Assembly (NCBI GenBank): GCA_003290165.1
Contig: QNQO01007585.1
Span: 1 to 64,000 of the forward strand
DNA length: 64,000 nucleotides
Direction of reading: 5' to 3'
DNA from: Berberis thunbergii
Taxonomy: Eukaryota > Streptophyta > Magnoliopsida > Ranunculales > Berberidaceae
Part shown: positions 54,991 through 64,000 of the stretch, piece by piece
Layout: each line of letters opens with the position of its first letter
How positions within the stretch are numbered: the stretch's first letter is position 1
The notes under the pieces: model-generated
What the model was told of the DNA's origin: nothing
Databases searched by the model: none
What the model saw: the letters and a program-made list of their open reading frames with translations, nothing else
Position numbers and translations under genes: made by a program

Positions 54991-55034
54991 GTCTACACAT
55001 AGAGGGTAGGGTCCATTGTTCATATATGTAGTTT

Positions 55035-55262
55035 AAAAAAAAAAAAAAAAACAACCTCGGGAGGGGAGGAACAGCTATGGGATGCCAGACCTTTATTATA
55101 ATAAAAACTTTTACAGCGAGTCGGGGTACATTATGACTTTACCCGAAATAAAACTGCAGAAACAAAACCAAACCATAGGCTCAAAACCAAAATTCAACTC
55201 AAGAGATAAGGCCTTTAACAAAGGTTTTCTCAAGAGAGAAAAGGCCTTAATAGATAAGGTCT
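55035..55262 (-). mobile_element. Old LINE 3' end (element E), left part
   Basis: Plus-strand T/A-run at 55034-55050, then the inverse of the shared LINE 3' terminus (GGGATGCCAGACCTTTATTA, GTACATTATGACTTTACCCG), then AAGGCCTT-rich sequence as in LINE C. It is cut at 55262 by LINE D and continues at 63043. Confidence 0.8.
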
Positions 55263-55822
55263 GAGGAAAAAGAGCTCTGCTCTGAGGCGATTTCAGGGGT
55301 AAACTTGGCATTAATTTCCAATTTTTTCCTTGCAATCTTAACCGTCCCAAGATCCTGGGAGTACATCTCCATCGTCGAATAGCACAAACCCTACAGCCGC
55401 CGCCTCTCTTTCAGGCCGACGAGTTGCTGGGCGGTTGCTTTCCTTGACGATTTGCTTTCTTGGATGTTTGGTTTCAAGGTCGTTTTGATTCCTGGCCTGC
55501 TTGTTTACTGGAAGCTTTGATTGTTTCCTGGACAGAGTCGACAAATCGATTTGTTTCCTAGTCGTTCCTGGATTGCTGTTTCCTGAACGATCCTGGATTG
55601 CTTTCCTGGTATCTCCTGGACTTTCCTGATTCCTGGACGGCGAGTTGGATTTGTCTTTCTCGCTCCTGGCCTGTTTCTTGAGTGCTCCTGGACTGTTTCA
55701 CGCTCTTGGACGCAGAGTTGCTAATCGGGTGGATTCCTGGTAGCCATCAAGGGCTGGCTGGATTTTTTTCTTTCAACATCCAGGGAGTGGATCTAGTCCG
55801 ATAGTGGAGACGGATAGTCCTC
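55263..55822 (+). promoter_or_regulatory. LINE D 5' leader with repeated TTCCTGGA motif
   Basis: TTCCTGGA or TCCTGGAC occurs more than ten times between 55490 and 55740, spaced 15-35 bp apart. The 5' UTR of plant L1s holds the internal promoter; these repeats are candidate factor sites. GCTCTGCTCTGAGGCGATTT near the start is shared with LINE C. Confidence 0.55.
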
Positions 55823-57820
55823 ATGGCGGTGTCTCAGCCAGCCACAGGGGCTGCCCCTGCGGCTGGCAAGGAGGAGGATGGATATTCTAGGCCTTCCTTT
55901 GTGCAAGTGCTTGGGAAGGCGATGACAGATAACCTTGACGACAAGCCGACGGATTCCACAACATTTCGGAAAGATGGCAGTCCGGCTCTGCGGCTATCCG
56001 ATTCGGATGTTGCAAGAGGTGAGTCTCATGTTTCTAATCATATTGTAGTTATGAAGTTCTCCAGTTTCAGGCCGTCGTTGGATTCGATAAGAGACTCCAT
56101 TCATAGATCTTGGGGGATATCCAGAGACTTCATAATGGGTCTTATCGATCCTAGGCACGTGATGATTTATTTACAATCAGAAGACGAGGTCAAGAAAGTG
56201 CTATCCAAAGAATCCTTTACGATTCGAGGAGTTCGATATAAAATGTTTCGTTGGCATCCAGGTTTTAGTTTACGGGCGGACCCGGAATTGGCTCCCTTAT
56301 GGGTTGAACTCCCTAATCTTCCTTTCGCATTTTTTCTCCCGGCAATCATGAAGGCGATTGGAAGCTCCTTCGGCACCTTTCTTCAGATTGATGATGGAAC
56401 AAGATACTTTGCTCGCCCAACGGTCGCTCGCATGTGTGTTGAGATGGAAGTATCTAAACCTCTCCCACATAAGATATGGCTTGAGAGCCCAAAATATGGA
56501 GGATATTGGCAAAAAATTTAGTATCCTGGATTCAAATACTGTGACCATTGCTCCTTAATTGGACATGAGAAGAATTATTGTCGAAAATTGATTGGAAGGA
56601 AGAATGAAAAACCAAAACCTATGGGAGCTCCCGATAAAGAATTGCCATCTCGTGATAAGTCCAAGCAAAAACAAACTATGGTTGAAGGGATGCAAGAGTC
56701 TCAACAACCGAAACAAATGTATGTCCCGGTGGTCAAAAAAGTGATGAAAGCTAATGGACTCATAGGAACTAGTGGAGCCAAAAATTCGCAAGGAGTTGAG
56801 ATGAGTAGTGCACATGAAAAAGACACAAAGGAGAAGACAAGGGGAGAGGCATCCGACTATGTGATATCTCCTAACAAATTCGGGGTCCTTGCGGAAGAAC
56901 ATTCGGAAGGAGTTGGAGAAGGTAATGAAGAAAAAATAAAAACACAAGAAGCACACAAGATGGCGGATCAACACGCAAGGGGGATTAAAGATGAAACTGA
57001 AAATACACAAGACATTTTAAAGGGGGCTGGCTACACATCCAAGGAAATCTGAATGGCAACGCCGACAGAGCAATGTGATGAAGCAAAGTCTGAAGACGGA
57101 TTTAATAAAGCGGCACCACTGTGGATGGTTCCTTTTGTGGCCGACAGTAGCTTAGAGAATGAACAAGGTCAGTCTAAGCTTGCTGAAACAGAGGAGCAGC
57201 TGGCCTCACTGGCAGCTGTCCTCACAGATACGTTCACAGATCGACTGTCCTCACAGGCATCATTTTCGCCGAATCCAGGGGGTTCAAACAGGGCTGCTGT
57301 GCTGCTCAGAACAGCGGACAGATTGATTGAAGAGAGACATGAAACAGGGGATACAAACAGGGTGAATGTGACGCAACGAACAGGGGATAGATTGGAGCAT
57401 TCTGCTTCAGGGAAATACAATTTTGTTTCGCTGGATTCGGGGGCCAATGCAATGGATAATTTCGTACAGCAGGGGAATTGCTCAACACTGAAACAGAGTA
57501 TCCAATCTCTGCAACAGCCGTAGGGAGATGGAACCTATTTTCCAATGAGATTGCAAGCCGACAACATTCGAGCACAGGAAGAAACAGTTAATGCACAGAA
57601 ATTGCAGATGCAGGCAGGATGCACCGAGTCAGAAAATAATGTTTTGTCGGATGATGAGTCCTATGCAAATACGTCTTCTAATAACATGGTTGAGGCAGGG
57701 CATCAATCTGACGAAGCGAGGACGAAAGGTAAAAAGAAGAGTTCAAAGAATGGACCCGCGAGGGGGAGCCGGAGAGTGACACGAAACATGACTAACCCAG
57801 GTGTCCCTAATGATAGATAA
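55823..57820 (+). pseudogene. LINE D ORF1 (DUF4283, CCHC), one frame with three stops
   Basis: The frame beginning MAVSQPATGAAPAAGKEEDG runs 666 codons with stops only at 56519 (TAG), 57050 (TGA) and 57521 (TAG). DUF4283 covers about residues 70-190 (VVMKFSSFRPSLDSIRDSIH, LWVELPNLPFAFF). The zinc knuckle at about residues 237-250 reads YCDHCSLIGHEKNYCRKLI with all four ligands. The rest is acidic and ends in a basic tail (KGKKKSSKNGPARGSRRVTR). ORF1 proteins bind LINE RNA and form the particle needed for insertion. All stops are single point changes, which indicates a recent loss. Confidence 0.88.
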
Positions 57821-60800
57821 TATAATGTTCTGGAATGCACGGGGAGTTGGTAACCGGGTGACCCGTTGCAGATTAAAAAAGCTAGTTAAAGATAACAATG
57901 TTAAGATGCTTGCCATTGCGGAGCCGATGATCCAAGCTTCAAGGCACATGGAGATTGCAGGCAAAGTGAGTCTGCCTTGCTTTGCAACGAATGAGGATGT
58001 TGGTGGAAAAATATGGCTCTTCTGGGATAATAACCTACAAGTGGACATATTAATCTGCACCGATCAATTGATTCATTGTAAGGTTACTATCCTTTTTTCC
58101 AATATTGCTTTCTTCACTTCCTTTGTATATGCAAAATGTTCAGTTCAGGAGAGAAGAACATTATGGGAGGACATGGAGCACATTGCAATGGGTATGGATG
58201 AAGCATGGATCATTGGCGGCAACTTTAATGACATTGTTGACGGCGGAGAAAATTAGGTAGTCGTCTTATAATCAACTGGCTACATCAGACTTTTCTAGAT
58301 GTATCTCGAGCTGCGGCCTTACAGATTGTGGGTTTGAAGGACCAAAATTTACTTGGTGTAACAACCAAAGAGGAGATGACAGAACCTGGGCTCGATTGGA
58401 TCGTTTTTTGGGTAATGCAGACTGGTTTATTCTTATGCAGCATTCTCGAGTTGATCATCTCCTTAGAGCGTGCTCGGATCACGCACCATTGCTTTTTTCT
58501 TTGCCTCTGACACAGAGGGCAGGTATGTGCCCATTTAGATTCCAAAATATGTGGTTAACTCATGATGATTTTTTGGGATTTGTGGACAGAAACTGGAACT
58601 CTCCGGTAGGTGGTTCTGGGAATATGTTTATCGTGGCTATTAAACTTAAGCACCTTAGAGGAGCTCTGAAAATATGGAATAAAGAAACTTTTGGCAAGAT
58701 TTTCAGTACCATTAGAGGATTGGAGGATGATATTGTTCGATTGGAATTCAATCTAATGCAGGGTTGGGATACAAATGATATGGTTAATCTGAATAGATGT
58801 CAGGCTGAACTCAAACTGGTGCTGGTAAGATAAGAAATTTATTGGCAACAAAAATCAGGAGAAAAGGAGTTCAAAGAAGGAGATGCATGCACTAAATTTT
58901 TCTTTGCTTCCGTCAAAACCAAGCAAAAAAGGATAACGATATCAAAAATCCATAACAGGGCAGGGACATTAATCACGGATCCGAGAGATATTATTTTAGA
59001 AGCAAATAATTTTTTTGAAGCTTTGCTTTCAGCAGGAGGATATCAAGAGGATTTAGAACTCATGGAGTGCATTCCGAGTTTGATAAGGGAGGAGGACTGT
59101 GAATCAATCATGAAGTCTCCAAATCTAGAGGAAGTCCGACAAGCAGCTCTTAGCATTCCACATGATAGTGCACCGGGCCCGGACGGCTTTACAGCTGGTT
59201 TCTTTCATAGATGCTGGGATATTATTGGTCTGGATATTTGGAAAGCCGCGAAGGAATTTTTTGATTGCCAAGCGATGCCAGGTAGCTTCTCCTCTAATTT
59301 TTTAGCTCTTGTTCCTAAAACTGAAGAACCTGTATCTTATTCTGATTTTAGACCTATCAGTCTATGCAACGTGGTTTATAAAATTTTTAGTAAGATCCTT
59401 TGTTTGAGGTTGGGGAAGATACTCCCAAATATTATCTCTTTAGAGCAGGGGGCTTTCGTCCAAGGGAGACTTATCTCAGAGAACATTGGCTTGGCACAAG
59501 AATTAATGAGGGAGATTGGCAAAAAAGTGATTGGAAACAATGTTATTTTCAAGTTGGATATGGAAAAGGCGTATGACAGAATTGAATGGGGATATCTCTT
59601 GGCGGTTCTTCGTAAATTTGGTTTTAATAATAGAATATGTCATCTGATTTCAAATTGCGTAACTCAATGTGGATTCTCGGTGTTGATGCAAGGCAAGTAT
59701 GACGGGTATTTCAGATCTTCCAGGGGTCTTAGACAAGGTGACCCTCTCTCCCCTTTGCTCTTTGTTATTGCTGCGGAAGTACAAAGTAGAGGACTCTCGA
59801 GCTTTTCGTAGAGGGGAAATTGGTTTTTATCACGCACTAAGGACGGCCTCCCCGATTACTCACCTCTTATATGCTGATGACTCACTGGTTTTCTTGAATG
59901 GTAGGAAAAAATCCATTGCAGGATGTATGAAGTTTATTGATAGATACTGTCGGGCATCAGGAGAGAAAATTAATACGGCTAAAAGTTCGTTCATGATTGA
60001 TGAGAAAGTGAGTGCCGAAAAACTTATTTTGATCAGATTATGGACAGGATTTTCTTACAAACAGTCCCCGTTCACATACCTTGGAGTTCCCATTTATGAA
60101 GGCAGATGCAGAATTTCTTATTATGATGATTTGGTAAATAAGATCCACAATAGAATCCAAGGCTGGAAATCACGATTGTTGTCGCCTGGGGGAAGATTGA
60201 CTTTGATCCGACATGTTCTATTGTCTATGCCGATTTACACTATAGCAGCTACAGTGGTACCTATGAAGGTCTTGCATTCTATTCAGAAATTGATTGCAGA
60301 TTTCTTTTGGAGAGATCATGAAGGGAGACATAAACGGAAATGGATTGCCTGGCAAAAAATTAGTGTTACTAAGGAAGAAGGTGGATTAAATGTTAGAAGT
60401 CTGGACGATACTATAAAAGCTTTTAGAGTTAAATCCCTTTGGAATATGATAAACTCCAACTCTTTATGGGCAAATTTCTTAAGGAAAAAATATTTTAAGC
60501 CAGGGGTACCAATCCGAAAGTAGGAGCTTAAAGCTGGGGCCTCACCGTTCATGAAAGAGTTGTCGGTACATAAAATTTTATAGTGGAAAATTCCACCTGG
60601 ATGATTACTAGAGGTAGCGTCAGTTTCTTTGAAGAACACTGGGCTAAGGATGAAATATTTATAAGGAATGAGGAAGCAGAGACTAATGATATTTGGCCTT
60701 CCTTACGGCAAATGAGCAGGGATAACTTCAGAATGTTAACCCCGGGAATGCAAAGACACGCTCAAGAGGCTTATAAGACAATAGTGAAAGGCGATGATGG

Positions 60801-61950
60801 CGATCGAGACACTAGAATTTGGATACCCACTAATGATGGTATATTCTCTAACAGCTCTATTTGTAAAATCCTAGGTGGTAGAGGGACACCTGATGATTTC
60901 TGGAATTGGATCTGGCACCCTCTTTTGCCTTCTAAAATTTCTGTTTTCACATGGAAAATTATTAAAAGGGCTATTCCCATAGATGGTGAAATTAGAAGAA
61001 TTGGGTTTCAGTTGGCTTCTAAATGTGGATGTTGTGTTCAATCTGAGGAGGAAACAATAAAACATCTTTTCTTGGAGGGTGTATTAGCATGCAGAGTGTG
61101 AAGACATTTCGACTTGATTTTTGACATTCACGTTCATAGACCGGTTGAAGTCTATACCATGTTAAAGGAGTGGTTTAGGAAGGCGAGCAAATCTACATTA
61201 TCAGGTACCCTCATTCATCTCACTCCTCTTTTTATTTTATGGGAGCTTTGGATTCAGGGAAACAGAAAACTCTATGATGGGAAGGAGTGCTCGTTCAGCT
61301 ATGTAATCATTAAAGTGTATCACTGGATCAAATGTGTTGCAAAAATTTTTAATCCTAAATCAAAGGACAATAATGGGGCGTTGCTCAATAGATTGAGTAT
61401 CCATGAAACAAAAGTAACCCTGACTCCGCCCCGGGTGGTGTATTGGACTTTTCCTTTTATGGGATGGTATGTGCTCAATGTAGATGGATCTTGCAGGGAG
61501 AAGACTACTTCTGGAGGCTTTGTTATTAGAAATGAAGAGGGTAACTTTGTGGCGGCTAGACAATGTTTTTTCGGAGAAGGAACAAATAATTCGGCAGAAA
61601 CGAGGGCCTTGCTTGAAGGCTTGAGATTTTGTGTTGCCCAGGGTGTCCGACCATGTGTCATTCAAACGGATTCCATGGTGGTTAAACAATGGCTTTCCCA
61701 ACAAACAAAAATACCATGGTTCCTTAGCAATTGGTGGAGGGAGATACGGGCGATGATAAAGGATACTGGGTGGCATTGCATCCATGTGTTCAGAGATACC
61801 AACTCAGTGGTTGACGCCTTGGCTAGTTTAGCACAAAAGGAGCATAGTTCTCGTACTTATTCGTGGGGATCGCTTCCTAAAAGAATAAAGTCCCTAATTA
61901 TTCTTGATAAGAATAAGACGGCATATCTTAGACTTTCGGCTGTTAAATGA
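57810..61950 (+). pseudogene. LINE D ORF2 (endonuclease, RT, zinc-binding, RNase H)
   Basis: ATG at 57810 overlaps the ORF1 stop (ATGATAGATAA). Endonuclease: [32 protein letters not shown], then after a shift near 58250 GPKFTWCNNQRGDDRTWARL and [91 protein letters not shown], a shift near 59790, and LLYADDSLVFLNG. Zinc-binding: KHLFLEGVLACRV, with a stop. RNase H: LNVDGSCREKTTSGGFVI, AETRALLEGLRFC, QTDSMVV and TNSVVDALASLAQ, to the stop at 61950. Also a stop at 58831. Two shifts and a few stops separate it from activity. Confidence 0.92.
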
Positions 61951-63042
61951 GCGTGAATTTCTTTGATACAATTTGGTTATCGAAGTCTGAGGGGTCACAG
62001 GAATCAATTCGGCGCGTGTGCTGGAACAGTGGGGATGAATTGGACCAGCATTTATCTGAAAAAACAGGGGAGATACTCTATTTTGACAGGGCGACAGCCT
62101 GGACAGTTTGCGGGTTTTATTTCAAAGCAGCGATATAGCAATGCCTGCGTGATTTTCTGGACAGTGTGGCCTGTATTGCTGGACTGTTTATGGCGCCCTG
62201 TTTCTGGACAGTTTCTATGTCTTGCTGGACAGGGTTATTTCTGGTTGGACGGCGTGATTTCAGCAGATCATGATGGTGCTATCTCGTATATGTTTGGATT
62301 GGTTATGGCGAGGGCAAGACAATGTGATTTTGTAGGCTTCTGTTTTAGCTCTCTGGATAGAGTGCTCTGCTTGCTGGACAGAGTACTCTGTCTCGCTGGA
62401 CAGAGTGATCGTTGCGTTTGCTTTGGTTGTCGAGTTTGCATTTACAATTTGCAAGCTTTTGCAGTCTGCGGTTTGGATATGTGTGGAAGTGATTTTTGGA
62501 CAGCCTCTGCGGTTTGGCTCTTGCAATCTGCGGTTTGGACAGACTCTGTGCTCTTTGGACAGACTCAGCGGTTTGGTTATGTGTGGAAATGGCTCTTGCA
62601 ATCTGCGGTTTGGACGGCTGGATATGTATGGTCATTGGACAGACTCTCACAATGGAGTATGGAGACTAGTGTGCGTTTGGTGCAACTCTATAGGTGGTGA
62701 TTGGTGCTATCATTTGGTTGTGTCATTTGGTGCTATCTTTTGTGCTATTCTATAGGTGGTGTGAGTTTTGTGCTATCATTCGGTGCTATCATTTGGTTTA
62801 GTATTGGTATCGTTTTGTTGCATCTTGTTAGAAATATGATTGAAATCTGGACAGGACTTGGTCTTGGTCTTTTTTTGTTTCTTTCTTTTTTGCTTGGTTT
62901 TAAATACGGGTAAAGTCGTAATGCACCCCCGTATAGAATGTAAGTCAATTTTTTGATAAGTAATTAAGATCTGGCATCCCATAGCTGCCCCTCCCCACTG
63001 GAGGTTTAATTTTAAAAAAAAACACAAAAAAAATAAAAATAA
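61951..63042 (+). other. LINE D 3' UTR with repeated TGGACAG and A-rich tail
   Basis: TGGACAG occurs over a dozen times between 62090 and 62645, partly as GCTGGACAGAGTACTCTGTC. The end has ACGGGTAAAGTCGTAATGCA, TAAGATCTGGCATCCCATAG and CTGGAGGTTTAATTTT followed by A-rich sequence, shared with the other LINEs. A polyadenylation-like AATTAAG precedes it. Open frames here are repeat-derived and not genes. Confidence 0.85.
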
Positions 63043-63214
63043 AATAGATAAGGTCTTCTCAAGAGTAAGGCCTTACTCAAGAGAAAAGATCTTTCACAAA
63101 AGAAAAGGTTTTCTCAAAAGAAAATAAAAGATCCTAGAACCACAATGCCTTACTCAAGAGATAAAGCCTTACTCAAGAGATAAAGCCTTACTCAAGAGAT
63201 AAGGCCTCACTCAA
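63043..63214 (-). mobile_element. Old LINE 3' end (element E), right part
   Basis: Continues the AAGGCCTT-rich sequence interrupted by LINE D. Units such as CTTACTCAAGAGATAAAGC are repeated three times at 63140-63205 with a 19-21-base period. It is cut off at 63214 by an LTR. Confidence 0.65.
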
Positions 63215-63686
63215 TGATGTCGGGCAGAATAGCGATTATTCTGCAGGCTAGTTCTAACAGAAAATCCACATGGAAGAACACAAGAAAATTGCCCAAAACA
63301 CAGAGAAATGTTCTAATGTTCAATTAAAATTATCAAAATCAAAGGTCCACTACAATATTAAGGAAGAACTTTATTTATAGAGCTCAAATAACTCGAATAA
63401 TAAGCAGCCTATTCCTAAAAGAAAAATTAGAATCAAATACTAAAATAACAAGCAGTCTATTCCTAAAAGAAAAAGTATAATAAAATACTAAAACAACAAG
63501 CAGTTTATTCCTATAAAAAAATAAAGCCTAATCCTAAAAGGAAACTAGAAAGACTCATAATTAAATTGAAAGATTACGAATAAGTTATTTAGTAAATAAC
63601 TTTGAGAGAAAAATTAGGAACCCTAGAAATCAAAATTATGAACCCTAGAAATTCAAATTAGGAACCCCAGAAACCCTCCTGCATCA
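63215..63686 (-). repeat. LTR, 472 bp
   Basis: Begins TGATGTCGGG and ends CTGCATCA on the plus strand, giving inverted ends TGATG/CATCA. In the minus sense it has a TATA box (CTCTATAAATAAAG) near 63375. Coding sequence of the element ends 5 bp outside it at 63692. Only one LTR is in the window. Confidence 0.65.
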
Positions 63687-63691
63687 GTCGC

Positions 63692-64000
63692 CTAGGGTTG
63701 GAAAGAACTCATCCTCGAGTTCACAATAGCTTCAACAGAATCCTCTGGCGACAACCAAGAATGAAGATCCTTTGGTATCAGGTCAGAAAACTTTGCTAGC
63801 TCTTGCAGGCATACTGGATTGTCTTTCATTTCCCTTCGCTTGAGCTCCATCTGCAAACCTAGCACATACTTTTTTACTATAATAATCAATTCCTTGACTT
63901 CATCAACTTCGAAGAGATTCGATTTGCAGTCTTTGTGATTAAGCAGGTTCTTGGGAAACATCACAATGAGTGGCTTACGAAAATTTCTATGTATCTGGCG
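63692..64000 (-). pseudogene. C-terminal coding end of an LTR retroelement, partial
   Basis: Open from the window edge to a stop at 63692-63694: FPKNLLNHKDCKSNLFEVDE, LQMELKRREMKDNPVCLQEL and VNSRMSSFQP. The NSR.SSFQP-type end directly before an LTR is seen at the C-terminus of plant retroelement polyproteins. The frame is intact as far as visible. I infer the class from position only; which domain this is remains unclear. Confidence 0.4.

Larger units (their letters stand above)
55263..63042 (+). mobile_element. LINE D, full-length L1-type element, youngest LINE in the window
   Basis: Flanked by the 14-base duplication AATAGATAAGGTCT at 55249-55262 and 63043-63056. It starts GAGGAAAAAGAGCTCTGCTC, has a 560-bp leader, ORF1 (55823-57820), ORF2 (57810-61950), a 1.1-kb 3' UTR and an A-rich tail. 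ORF1 is in one frame with three stops; ORF2 needs a few shifts. Catalytic motifs (SDH, YADD, RNase H acids) and the CCHC knuckle are intact. 7.8 kb in all. Confidence 0.93.

Noticed and set aside
56555..57575. Minus-strand open frames of 90-150 codons in LINE D ORF1
   Set aside because: Antisense shadows of the long ORF1 frame; the plus strand carries DUF4283 and CCHC motifs.
62260..62755. Several long open frames rich in Cys, Trp and Gln
   Set aside because: They derive from the TGGACAG repeats of the LINE D 3' UTR and occur in many frames at once.
1..64000. tRNA, rRNA, snoRNA genes and organelle DNA insertions
   Set aside because: None recognised by eye; the only tRNA-like stretch (48310-48327) is a retroelement primer site.

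Overview
The window reads as nuclear DNA of a flowering plant, probably a dicot. It is AT-rich, has GT-AG introns with plant-type exons (sporopollenin fatty acyl reductase, auxin F-box, NIP aquaporin, MUT9-like kinase), and carries plant L1-type LINEs (DUF4283/CCHC ORF1; endonuclease-RT-RNase H ORF2) and CACTA (En/Spm) transposons. I could not name a species. I saw no rRNA, tRNA or CRISPR.

Layout. Bases 1-38451 are essentially one LINE (LINE A, plus strand) inflated by nested insertions. Its ORF1 is cut at 12171 by the right end of a CACTA element that fills the window from its start; a second right end of the same family lies inside it at 7909. Its ORF2 is cut at 14292-34368 by CACTA-1 (3-bp duplication ACA). 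CACTA-1 contains LINE B (17294-26006, minus strand, 16-bp duplication), and LINE B contains CACTA-2 (19266-24815, 3-bp duplication AGA). Removing each insert plus one duplication copy restores the host reading frame, or in one case an exon-exon phase, so the nesting (LINE A > CACTA-1 > LINE B > CACTA-2) is well supported.

The CACTA elements are Pack-type and carry exon fragments of many unrelated host genes, all on one strand within each element. CACTA-1 (minus): H+-ATPase, V-ATPase subunit a, KUP/HAK potassium transporter, a WD40 exon, a WDR48/LRS1-like protein, xylose isomerase and an auxin receptor F-box. CACTA-2 (plus): AP2/TOE-type AP2 domain, an unrecognised gene, urease and a NIP aquaporin. 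The first 12 kb (plus): MUT9-like kinase, P5A ATPase, sucrose transporter, CPN60 and SR45. All look degraded.

From 38.9 to 53.95 kb lies the one recognisable resident gene, a nine-exon MS2/FAR2-type fatty acyl reductase on the plus strand. It has an 11.8-kb fifth intron filled by LINE C (minus, 11-bp duplication), which itself holds a partial LTR retrotransposon with a tRNA-Asp primer site. The gene has one apparent single-base frameshift in exon 1. Downstream, an old minus-strand LINE 3' end (55035-55262 and 63043-63214) is split by LINE D (55263-63042), the most intact LINE here, with a 14-bp duplication. The window closes with a 472-bp LTR and the end of an LTR-element coding region.
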